Source of the DNA: Auanema rhodensis
Lineage: Eukaryota; Nematoda; Chromadorea; Rhabditida; Rhabditidae
Direction: 5' to 3'
Assembly (NCBI GenBank): GCA_964057225.1
Contig: OZ059899.1
Coordinates: 1,922,001-1,986,000, forward strand
Length of the DNA stretch: 64,000 nucleotides
The position numbers were made by a program, and so were the translations under genes. This document shows positions 9,146 to 21,080 of the stretch, one piece after another (position 1 is the first letter of the stretch; each line of letters begins with the position of its first letter). The notes under the pieces were generated by a model that saw nothing but the letters and a program-made list of their open reading frames with translations, had not been told where the DNA came from and did not search any database.

Positions 9146-10900
9146 ATCTAAAAACATCTACTTTTTGCTAAATTATTTTGAAATTTTTCGAAAAAATTTT
9201 TGTCAAAATGTTTTTGGAAGCAATGTTGAGTGTACATGGAAACTCAACATACACTAATGCATCATTTTTCAAACGATCATAACTAATTTTTGTATCAAGC
9301 GTTTCTCAACGTAGTATAGTGCATTCGATGCGGATTTTTAAGCTGCGTCGATCTGTGTTATCAGATTTGCGCTAGCTTAAAAATGCACCGAGATATCAAC
9401 TGATATAAGTTCACACTTATATCCTCGATTTTCACCCTGAAGAGTTGATTTTTTCGTTGAATAACATTGTCCATCGTCTTTGCCTTGGAAAATGAAATCT
9501 AAAAACATCTACTTTTTGCTAAATTATTTTGAAATTTTTCGAAAAAATTTTTGTCAAAATGTTTTTGGAAGCAATGTTGAGTGTACATGGAAACTCAACA
9601 TACACTAATGCATCATTTTTCAAACGATCATAACTAATTTTTGTATTGTGCGTTTCTCAATGTAGTATAGTGCATTCGATGCGGATTTTTAAGCTGCGTC
9701 GATCTGTGTTATCAGATTTGCGCTAGCTTAAAAATGCACCGAGATATCAACTGATATAAGTTCACACTTATATCCTCGATTTTCACCCTGAAGAAATAAT
9801 TTTTTCGTTGAATAACATTGTCCATCGTCTTTGCCTTGAAAAAAGGAATCTAAAAACATCTACTTTTTGCTAAATTATTTTGAAATTTTTCGAAAAAATT
9901 TTTGTCAAAATGTTTTTGGAAACAATGTTGAGTGTACATGGAAACTCAACATACACTAATGCATCATTTTTCAAACGATCATAACTAATTTTTGTATTAA
10001 GCGTTTCTCAATGTAGTATAGTGCATTCGATGCGGATTTTTTAGCTGCGTCGATCAGTGTTATCAGATTTGCGCTAGCTTAAAAATGCACCGAGATATCA
10101 ACTGATATAAGTTCACACTTATATCCTCGATTTTCACCCTGAAGAATTAATTTTTTCGTTGAATAACATTGTCCATCGTCTTTGCCTTGAAAAATGGAAT
10201 CTAAAAACATCTACTTTTTGCTAAATTATTTTGAAATTTTTCGAAAAAATTTTTGTCAAAATGTTTTTGGAAGCAATGTTGAGTGTACATGGAAACTCAA
10301 CATACACTAATGCATCATTTTTCAAACGATCATAACTAATTTTTGTATCAAGCGTTTCTCGATGTAGTATAGTGCATTCGATGCGGATTTTTAAGCTGCG
10401 TCGATCTGTGTTATCAGATTTGCGCTAGCTTAAAAATGCACCGAGATATCAACTGATATAAGTTCACACTTATATCCTCGATTTTCACCCTGAAGAATTA
10501 ATTTTTTCGTTGAATAACATTGTCCATCGTCTTTGCCTCGAAAAATGGAATCTAAAAACATCTACTTTTTGCTAAATTATTTTGAAATTTTTCGAAAAAA
10601 TTTTTGTCAAAATGTTTTTGGAAGCAATGTTGAGTGTACATGGAAATTCAACATACACTAATGCATCATTTTTCAAACGATCATAACTAATTTGTGTATT
10701 AAGCGTTTCTCAATGTAGTATAGTGCATTCGATGCGGATTTTTAAGCTGCGTCGATCTGTGTTATCAGATTTGCGCTAGCTTAAAAATGCACCGAGATAT
10801 CAACTGATATAAGTTCACACTTATATCCTCGATTTTCACCCTGAAGAATTGATTTTTTCGTTGAATAACATTGTCTATCGTCTTTGCCTTGAAAAATGGA
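9146..10900. repeat. 1755-bp tandem duplication, copy 1 (M27-M31)
   Basis: Five monomers: C, W, Y (with TTTTTTAGC and ATCAGTG), D, S. The CCTCG junction lies at 10536 here and at 12291 in the second copy, exactly 1755 bp (5 x 351) apart. By eye I see two differences: GAAGAGTTG at about 9440 against GAAGAATTG, and AAATTATTTT against AAAATATTTT near 11277. Confidence 0.85.
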
Positions 10901-12655
10901 ATCTAAAAACATCTACTTTTTGCTAAATTATTTTGAAATTTTTCGAAAAAATTTTTGTCAAAATGTTTTTGGAAGCAATGTTGAGTGTACATGGAAACTC
11001 AACATACACTAATGCATCATTTTTCAAACGATCATAACTAATTTTTGTATCAAGCGTTTCTCAACGTAGTATAGTGCATTCGATGCGGATTTTTAAGCTG
11101 CGTCGATCTGTGTTATCAGATTTGCGCTAGCTTAAAAATGCACCGAGATATCAACTGATATAAGTTCACACTTATATCCTCGATTTTCACCCTGAAGAAT
11201 TGATTTTTTCGTTGAATAACATTGTCCATCGTCTTTGCCTTGGAAAATGAAATCTAAAAACATCTACTTTTTGCTAAAATATTTTGAAATTTTTCGAAAA
11301 AATTTTTGTCAAAATGTTTTTGGAAGCAATGTTGAGTGTACATGGAAACTCAACATACACTAATGCATCATTTTTCAAACGATCATAACTAATTTTTGTA
11401 TTGTGCGTTTCTCAATGTAGTATAGTGCATTCGATGCGGATTTTTAAGCTGCGTCGATCTGTGTTATCAGATTTGCGCTAGCTTAAAAATGCACCGAGAT
11501 ATCAACTGATATAAGTTCACACTTATATCCTCGATTTTCACCCTGAAGAAATAATTTTTTCGTTGAATAACATTGTCCATCGTCTTTGCCTTGAAAAAAG
11601 GAATCTAAAAACATCTACTTTTTGCTAAATTATTTTGAAATTTTTCGAAAAAATTTTTGTCAAAATGTTTTTGGAAACAATGTTGAGTGTACATGGAAAC
11701 TCAACATACACTAATGCATCATTTTTCAAACGATCATAACTAATTTTTGTATTAAGCGTTTCTCAATGTAGTATAGTGCATTCGATGCGGATTTTTTAGC
11801 TGCGTCGATCAGTGTTATCAGATTTGCGCTAGCTTAAAAATGCACCGAGATATCAACTGATATAAGTTCACACTTATATCCTCGATTTTCACCCTGAAGA
11901 ATTAATTTTTTCGTTGAATAACATTGTCCATCGTCTTTGCCTTGAAAAATGGAATCTAAAAACATCTACTTTTTGCTAAATTATTTTGAAATTTTTCGAA
12001 AAAATTTTTGTCAAAATGTTTTTGGAAGCAATGTTGAGTGTACATGGAAACTCAACATACACTAATGCATCATTTTTCAAACGATCATAACTAATTTTTG
12101 TATCAAGCGTTTCTCGATGTAGTATAGTGCATTCGATGCGGATTTTTAAGCTGCGTCGATCTGTGTTATCAGATTTGCGCTAGCTTAAAAATGCACCGAG
12201 ATATCAACTGATATAAGTTCACACTTATATCCTCGATTTTCACCCTGAAGAATTAATTTTTTCGTTGAATAACATTGTCCATCGTCTTTGCCTCGAAAAA
12301 TGGAATCTAAAAACATCTACTTTTTGCTAAATTATTTTGAAATTTTTCGAAAAAATTTTTGTCAAAATGTTTTTGGAAGCAATGTTGAGTGTACATGGAA
12401 ATTCAACATACACTAATGCATCATTTTTCAAACGATCATAACTAATTTGTGTATTAAGCGTTTCTCAATGTAGTATAGTGCATTCGATGCGGATTTTTAA
12501 GCTGCGTCGATCTGTGTTATCAGATTTGCGCTAGCTTAAAAATGCACCGAGATATCAACTGATATAAGTTCACACTTATATCCTCGATTTTCACCCTGAA
12601 GAATTGATTTTTTCGTTGAATAACATTGTCTATCGTCTTTGCCTTGAAAAATGGA
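10901..12655. repeat. 1755-bp tandem duplication, copy 2 (M32-M36)
   Basis: Immediate tandem partner of 9146-10900 with the same five-monomer order. The near identity marks a recent unequal exchange in register by five monomers. Confidence 0.85.
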
Positions 12656-13708
12656 ATCTAAAAACATCTACTTTCTGCTAAATTATTTTGAAATTTTTCG
12701 AAAACATTTTTGTCAAAATGTTTTTGGAAGCAATGTTGAGTGTACATGGAAACTCAACATACACTAATGCATCATTTTTCAAAAGATCATAACTAATTTT
12801 TGTATCAAGCGTTTCTCAATGTAGTATGGTGCATTCGATGCGGAATTTTAAGCTGCGTCGATCTGTGTTATCAGATTTGCGCTAGCTTAAAAATGCACCG
12901 AGATATCAACTGATATAAGTTCACACTTATATCCTCGATTTTCACCCTGAAGAAATAATTTTTTCGTTGAATAACATTGTCCATCGTCTTTGCCTTGAAA
13001 AAAGGAATCTAAAAACATCTACTTTTTGCTAAATTATTTTGAAATTTTTCGAAAAAATTTTTGTCAAAATGTTTTTGGAAACAATGTTGAGTGTACATGG
13101 AAACTCAACATACACTAATGCATCATTTTTCAAACGATCATAACTAATTTTTGTATTAAGCGTTTCTCAATGTAGTATAGTGCATTCGATGCGGATTTTT
13201 AAGCTGCGTCGATCGGTGTTATCAGATTTGCGCTAGCTTAAAAATGCACCGAGATATCAACTGATATAAGTTCACACTTATATCCTCGATTTTCACCCTG
13301 AAGAATTAATTTTTTCGTTGAATAACATTGTCCATCGTCTTTGCCTTGAAAAATGGAATCTAAAAACATCTACTTTTTGCTAAATTATTTTGAAATTTTT
13401 CGAAAAAATTTTTGTCAAAATGTTTTTGGAAGCAATGTTGAGTGTACATGGAAACTCAACATACACTAATGCATCATTTTTCAAACGATCATAACTAATT
13501 TTTGTATTGTGCGTTTCTCAATGTAGTATAGTGCATTCGATGCGGATTTTTAAGCTGCGTCGATCTGTGTTATCAGATTTGCGCTAGCTTAAAAATGCAC
13601 CGAGATATCAACTGATATAAGTTCACACTTATATCCTCGATTTTCACCCTGAAGAAATAATTTTTTCGTTGAATAACATTGTCCATCGTCTTTGCCTTGA
13701 AAAAAGGA

Positions 13709-15110
13709 ATCTAAAAACATCTACCTTTTGCTAAATTATTTTGAAATTTTTCGAAAAAATTTTTGTCAAAATGTTTTTGGAAACAATGTTGAGTGTACAT
13801 GGAAACTCAACATACACTAATGCATCATTTTTCAAACGATCATAACTAATTTTTGTATTAAGCGTTTCTCAATGTAGTATAGTGCATTCGATGCGGATTT
13901 TTTAGCTGCGTCGATCAGTGTTATCAGATTTGCGCTAGCTTAAAAATGCACCGAGATATCAACTGATATAAGTTCACACTTATATCCTCGATTTTCACCC
14001 TGAAGAATTAATTTTTTCGTTGAATAACATTGTCCATCGTCTTTGCCTTGAAAAATGGAATCTAAAAACATCTACTTTTGCTAAATTATTTTGAAATTTT
14101 TCGAAAAAATTTTTGTCAAAATGTTTTTGGAAGCAATGTTGAGTGTACATGGGAACTCAACATACACTAATGCATCATTTTTCAAACGATCATAACTAAT
14201 TTTTGTATTGTGCGTTTCTCAATGTAGTATAGTGCATTCGATGCGGATTTTTAAGCTGCGTCGATCTGTGTTATCAGATTTGCGCTAGCTTAAAAATGCA
14301 CCGAGATATCAACTGATATAAGTTCACACTTATATCCTCGATTTTCACCCTGAAGAAATAATTTTTTCGTTGAATAACATTGTCCATCGTCTTTGCCTTG
14401 AAAAATGAAATCTAAAAACATCTACTTTTGCTAAATTATTTCGAAATTTTTCGAAAAAATTTTTGTCAAAATGTTTTTGGAAGCAATGTTGAGTGTACAT
14501 GGAAACTCAACATACACTAATGCATCATTTTTCAAAAGATCATAACTAATTTTTGTATCAAGCGTTTCTCAATGTAGTATGGTGCATTCGATGCGGAATT
14601 TTAAGCTGCGTCGATCTGTGTTATCAGATTTGCGCTAGCTTAAAAATGCACCGAGATATCAACTGATATAAGTTCACACTTATATCCTCGATTTTCACCC
14701 TGAAGAAATAATTTTTTCGTTGAATAACATTGTCCATCGTCTTTGCCTTGAAAAAAGGAATCTAAAAACATCTACTTTTTGCTAAATTATTTTGAAATTT
14801 TTCGAAAAAATTTTTGTCAAAATGTTTTTGGAAACAATGTTGAGTGTACATGGAAACTCAACATACACTAATGCATCATTTTTCAAACGATCATAACTAA
14901 TTTTTGTATTAAGCGTTTCTCAATGTAGTATAGTGCATTCGATGCGGATTTTTAAGCTGCGTCGATCGGTGTTATCAGATTTGCGCTAGCTTAAAAATGC
15001 ACCGAGATATCAACTGATATAAGTTCACACTTATATCCTCGATTTTCACCCTGAAGAATTAATTTTTTCGTTGAATAACATTGTCCATCGTCTTTGCCTT
15101 GAAAAATGGA
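13709..15110. repeat. 1402-bp tandem duplication, copy 1 (M40-M43)
   Basis: Four monomers with two one-base deletions (CTACTTTTGC at 14072 and in M42), GGGAACTC, TATTTCGAAA and CAAAAGATC. The same set recurs 1402 bp downstream. M40 opens AAAAAAGG and has CTACCTTTT, while its partner M44 opens AAAAATGG. Confidence 0.8.
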
Positions 15111-16512
15111 ATCTAAAAACATCTACTTTTTGCTAAATTATTTTGAAATTTTTCGAAAAAATTTTTGTCAAAATGTTTTTGGAAACAATGTTGAGTGTAC
15201 ATGGAAACTCAACATACACTAATGCATCATTTTTCAAACGATCATAACTAATTTTTGTATTAAGCGTTTCTCAATGTAGTATAGTGCATTCGATGCGGAT
15301 TTTTTAGCTGCGTCGATCAGTGTTATCAGATTTGCGCTAGCTTAAAAATGCACCGAGATATCAACTGATATAAGTTCACACTTATATCCTCGATTTTCAC
15401 CCTGAAGAATTAATTTTTTCGTTGAATAACATTGTCCATCGTCTTTGCCTTGAAAAATGGAATCTAAAAACATCTACTTTTGCTAAATTATTTTGAAATT
15501 TTTCGAAAAAATTTTTGTCAAAATGTTTTTGGAAGCAATGTTGAGTGTACATGGGAACTCAACATACACTAATGCATCATTTTTCAAACGATCATAACTA
15601 ATTTTTGTATTGTGCGTTTCTCAATGTAGTATAGTGCATTCGATGCGGATTTTTAAGCTGCGTCGATCTGTGTTATCAGATTTGCGCTAGCTTAAAAATG
15701 CACCGAGATATCAACTGATATAAGTTCACACTTATATCCTCGATTTTCACCCTGAAGAAATAATTTTTTCGTTGAATAACATTGTCCATCGTCTTTGCCT
15801 TGAAAAATGAAATCTAAAAACATCTACTTTTGCTAAATTATTTCGAAATTTTTCGAAAAAATTTTTGTCAAAATGTTTTTGGAAGCAATGTTGAGTGTAC
15901 ATGGAAACTCAACATACACTAATGCATCATTTTTCAAAAGATCATAACTAATTTTTGTATCAAGCGTTTCTCAATGTAGTATGGTGCATTCGATGCGGAA
16001 TTTTAAGCTGCGTCGATCTGTGTTATCAGATTTGCGCTAGCTTAAAAATGCACCGAGATATCAACTGATATAAGTTCACACTTATATCCTCGATTTTCAC
16101 CCTGAAGAAATAATTTTTTCGTTGAATAACATTGTCCATCGTCTTTGCCTTGAAAAAAGGAATCTAAAAACATCTACTTTTTGCTAAATTATTTTGAAAT
16201 TTTTCGAAAAAATTTTTGTCAAAATGTTTTTGGAAACAATGTTGAGTGTACATGGAAACTCAACATACACTAATGCATCATTTTTCAAACGATCATAACT
16301 AATTTTTGTATTAAGCGTTTCTCAATGTAGTATAGTGCATTCGATGCGGATTTTTAAGCTGCATCGATCGGTGTTATCAGATTTGCGCTAGCTTAAAAAT
16401 GCACCGAGATATCAACTGATATAAGTTCACACTTATATCCTCGATTTTCACCCTGAAGAATTAATTTTTTCGTTGAATAACATTGTCCATCGTCTTTGCC
16501 TTGAAAAATGGA
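15111..16512. repeat. 1402-bp tandem duplication, copy 2 (M44-M47)
   Basis: Tandem partner of 13709-15110, with the CTAC anchor at 15474 against 14072. A private GCATCGATC (for GCGTCGATC) appears near 16361. Confidence 0.8.
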
Positions 16513-17214
16513 ATCTAAAAACATCTACTTTTTGCTAAATTATTTTGAAATTTTTCGAAAAAATTTTTGTCAAAATGTTTTTGGAAGCAATGTTGAGTGT
16601 ACATGGAAACTCAACATACACTAATGCATCATTTTTCAAACGATCATAACTAATTTTTGTATTGTGCGTTTCTCAATGTAGTATAGTGCATTCGATGCGG
16701 ATTTTTAAGCTGCGTCGATCTGTGTTATCAGATTTGCGCTAGCTTAAAAATGCACCGAGATATCAACTGATATAAGTTCACACTTATATCCTCGATTTTC
16801 ACCCTGAAGAAATAATTTTTTCGTTGAATAACATTGTCCATCGTCTTTGCCTTGAAAAAAGGAATCTAAAAACATCTACTTTTTGCTAAATTATTTTGAA
16901 ATTTTTCGAAAAAATTTTTGTCAAAATGTTTTTGGAAACAATGTTGAGTGTACATGGAAACTCAACATACACTAATGCATCATTTTTCAAACGATCATAA
17001 CTAATTTTTGTATTAAGCGTTTCTCAATGTAGTATAGTGCATTCGATGCGGATTTTTTAGCTGCGTCGATCAGTGTTATCAGATTTGCGCTAGCTTAAAA
17101 ATGCACCGAGATATCAACTGATATAAGTTCACACTTATATCCTCGATTTTCACCCTGAAGAATTAATTTTTTCGTTGAATAACATTGTCCATCGTCTTTG
17201 CCTTGAAAAATGGA

Positions 17215-20200
17215 ATCTAAAAACATCTACTTTTTGCTAAATTATTTTGAAATTTTTCGAAAAAATTTTTGTCAAAATGTTTTTGGAAGCAATGTTGAGT
17301 GTACATGGAAACTCAACATACACTAATGCATCATTTTTCAAACGATCATAACTAATTTTTGTATCAAGCGTTTCTCGATGTAGTATAGTGCATTCGATAC
17401 GGATTTTTAAGCTGCGTCGATCTGTGTTATCAGATTTGCGCTAGCTTAAAAATGCACCGAGATATCAACTGATATAAGTTCACACTTATATCCTCGATTT
17501 TCACCCTGAAGAATTAATTTTTTCGTTGAATAACATTGTCCATCGTCTTTGCCTTGAAAAATGGAATCTAAAAACATCTTTTTTTTTGCTAAATTATTTT
17601 GAAATTTCTCGAAAAAATTTTTGTCAAAATGTTTTTGGAAGCAATGTTGAGTGTACATGGAAACTCAACATACACTAATGCATCATTTTTCAAACAATCA
17701 TAACTAATTTGTGTATTAAGCGTTTCTCAATGTAGTATAGTGCATTCGATGCGGATTTTTAAGCTGCGTCGATCTGTGTTATCAGATTTGCGCTAGCTTA
17801 AAAATGCACCGAGATATCAACTGATATAAGTTCACACTTATATCCTCGATTTTCACCCTGAAGAATTGATTTTTTCGTTGAATAACATTGTCTATCTTCT
17901 TCACCTTGAAAAATGGAATCTAAAAACATCTACTTTTTGCTAAATTATTTTGAAATTTTTCAAAAAAATTTTTGTCAAAATGTTTTTGGAAGCAATGTTG
18001 AGTGTACATGGAAACTCAACATACACTAATGCATCATTTTTCAAACGATCATAACTAATTTTTGTATCAAGCGTTTCTCGATGTAGTATAGTGCATTCGA
18101 TGCGGATTTTTAAGCTGCGTCGATCTGTGTTATCAGATTTGCGCTAGCTTAAAAATGCACCGAGATATCAACTGATATAAGTTCACACTTATATCCTCGA
18201 TTTTCACCCTGAAGAATTAATTTTTTCGTTGAAAAACATTGTCCATCGTCTTTGCCTTGAAAAATGGAATCTAAAAACATCTTTTTTTTTGCTAAATTAT
18301 TTTGAAATTTCTCGAAAAAATTTTTGTCAAAATGTTTTTGGAAGCAATGTTGAGTGTACATGGAAACTCAACATACACTAATGCATCATTTTTCAAACAA
18401 TCATAACTAATTTGTGTATTAAGCGTTTCTCAATGTTGTGTAGTGCATTCGATGCGGAATTTTAAGCTGCGTCGATCTGTGTTATCAGATTTGCGCTAGC
18501 TTAAAAATGCACCGAGATATCAACTGATATAAGTTCACACTTATATCCTCGATTTTCACCCTGAAGAATTGATTTTTTCGTTGAATAACATTGTCTATCG
18601 TCTTTGCCTTGAAAAATGGAATCTAAAAACATCTACTTTTTGCTAAATTATTTTGAAATTTTTCAAAAAAATTTTTGTCAAAATGTTTTTGGAAGCAATG
18701 TTGAGTGTACATGGAAACTCAACATACACTAATGCATCATTTTTCAAACGATCATAACTAATTTTTGTATCGAGCGTTTCTCGATGTAGTATAGTGCATT
18801 CGATGCGGATTTTTAAGCTGCGTCGATCTGTGTTATCAGATTTGCGCTAGCTTAAAAATGCACCGAGATATCAACTGATATAAGTTCACACTTATATCCT
18901 CGATTTTCACCCTGAAGAATTAATTGTTTCGTTGAATAACATTGTCCATCGTCTTTGCCTTGAAAAATGGAATCTAAAAACATCTACTTTTTGCTAAATT
19001 ATTTTGAAATTTTTCGAAAAAATTTTTGTCAAAATGTTTTTGGAAGCAATGTTGAGTGTACATGGAAACTCAACATACACTAATGCATCATTTTTCAAAC
19101 GATCATAACTAATTTTTGTATCAAGCGTTTCTCGATGTAGTATAGTGCATTCGATACGGATTTTTAAGCTGCGTCGATCTGTGTTATCAGATTTGCGCTA
19201 GCTTAAAAATGCACCGAGATATCAACTGATATAAGTTCACACTTATATCCTCGATTTTCACCCTGAAGAATTAATTTTTTCGTTTAATAACATTGTCCAT
19301 CGTCTTTGCCTTGAAAAATGGAATCTAAAAACATCTTTTTTTTTGCTAAATTATTTTGAAATTTCTCGAAAAAATTTTTGTCAAAATGTTTTTGGAAGCA
19401 ATGTTGAGTGTACATGGAAACTCAACATACACTAATGCATCATTTTTCAAACAATCATAACTATTTTGTGTATTAAACGTTTCTCAATGTAGTATAGTGC
19501 ATTCGATGCGGATTTTTAAGCTGCGTCGATCTGTGTTATCAGATTTGCGCTAGCTTAAAAATGCACCGAGATATCAACTGATATAAGTTCACACTTATAT
19601 CCTCGATTTTCACCTTGAAGAATTGATTTTTTCGTTGAATAACATTGTCTATCGTCTTTGCCTTGAAAAATGGAATCTAAAAACATCTACTTTTTGCTAA
19701 ATTATTTTGAAATTTTTCGAAAAAATTTTTGTCAAAATGTTTTTGGAAGCAATGTTGAGTGTACATGGAAACTCAACATACACTAATGCATCATTTTTCA
19801 AACGATCATAACTAATTTTTGTATCAAGCGTTTCTCGATGTAGTATAGTGCATTCGATGCGGATTTTTAAGCTGCGTCGATCTGTGTTATCAGATTTGCG
19901 CTAGCTTAAAAATGCACCGAGATATCAACAGATATAAGTTCACACTTATATCCTCGATTTTCACCCTGAAGAATTGATTTTTTCGTTGAATAACATTGTC
20001 TATCGTCTTTGCCTTGAAAAATGGAATCTAAAAACATCTACTTTTTGCTAAATTATTTTGAAATTTTTCGAAAACATTTTTGTCAAAATGTTTTTGGAAG
20101 CAATGTTGAGTGTACATGGAAACTCAACATACACTAATGCATCATTTTTCAAACGATCATAACTAATTTTTGTATCAAGCGTTTCTCGATGTAGTATAGT

Positions 20201-21080
20201 GCATTCGATGCGGATTTTTAAGCTGCGTCGATCTGTGTTATCAGATTTGCGCTAGCTTAAAAATGCACCGAGATATCAACAGATATAAGTTCACACTTAT
20301 ATCCTCGATTTTCACCCTGAAGAATTGATTTTTTCGTTGAATAACATTGTCTATCGTCTTTGCCTTGAAAAATGGAATCTAAAAACATCTACTTTTTGCT
20401 AAATTATTTTGAAATTTTTCGAAAACATTTTTGTCAAAATGTTTTTGGAAGCAATGTTGAGTGTACATGGAAACTCAACATACACTAATGCATCATTTTT
20501 CAAACGATCATAACTAATTTTTGTATCAAGCGTTTCTCGATGTAGTATAGTGCATTCGATGCGGATTTTTAAGCTGCGTCGATCTGTGTTATCAGATTTG
20601 CGCTAGCTTAAAAATGCACCGAGATATCAACTGATATAAGTTCACACTTATATCCTCGATTTTCACCCTGAAGAATTAATTTTTTCGTTGAATTACATTG
20701 TCCATCGTCTTTGCCTTGAAAAATGGAATCTAAAAACATCTACTTTTTGCTAAATTATTCTGAAATTTTTCGAAAAAATTTTTTTGTTAAAATGTTTTTG
20801 GAAGCAATGTTGAGTGTACATGGAAACTCAACATACACTAATGCATCATTTTTCAAACAATCATAACTAATTTGTATATTAAGCGTTTCTCAATGTAGTA
20901 TAGTGCATTCGATGCGGATTTTTAAGCTGCGTCGATCTGTGTGATCAGATTTGCGCTAGCTTAAAAATGCACCGAGATATCAACTGATATAAGTTCACAC
21001 TTATATCCTCGATTTTCACCCTGAAGAATTAATTTTTTCGTTGAATAACATTGTCCATCGTCTTTGCCTTGAAAAATGGA
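17215..21080. repeat. 3866-bp tandem duplication, copy 1 (M50-M60, N9 block)
   Basis: Eleven monomers. The block alternates D monomers (CTCGATGTAG, some with GATACGG) and N9 monomers of class B (nine-T run, TTTCTCGAAA, TATTAAGCG, TGTCTATC), then two E monomers and a G monomer. Private markers repeated exactly 3866 bp later include GATACGG (17399 and 21265), GAAAAACATT, TTAATTGTTTCG, CGTTTAATAAC and CAACAGATA. Confidence 0.92.

Larger units (their letters stand above)
12656..17214. repeat. W/Y dimer block 1 (M37-M49)
   Basis: This region is built mainly from alternating Y monomers (opened by AAAAAAGG, ending TTAATT) and W monomers (TATTGTGCG, ending GAAATAATT), a local 702-bp period. It also holds a type found only here and at M128: CAAAAGATC with TAGTATGGTGC and GCGGAATTTT (M37, M42, M46). 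ATCGGTG in Y monomers (M38, M43, M47) is likewise shared only with the second dimer block and its edge (M129, M131, M134, M139). Several units are 350 bp because one T is missing in CTACTTTTGC. Confidence 0.8.

Noticed and set aside
17446-17658. Minus-strand 70-codon open frames at 17446-17658, 18149-18361, 21312-21524, 22015-22227, 48008-48220 and 53976-54188, and a 75-codon frame at 43430-43657, as possible genes
   Set aside because: All lie at the same place in the satellite monomer and depend on a T-run length or single-base variant. They have low-complexity Lys/Phe-rich content, no recognisable domain, and vary only as the repeat varies. Copies lacking the variant have stops.
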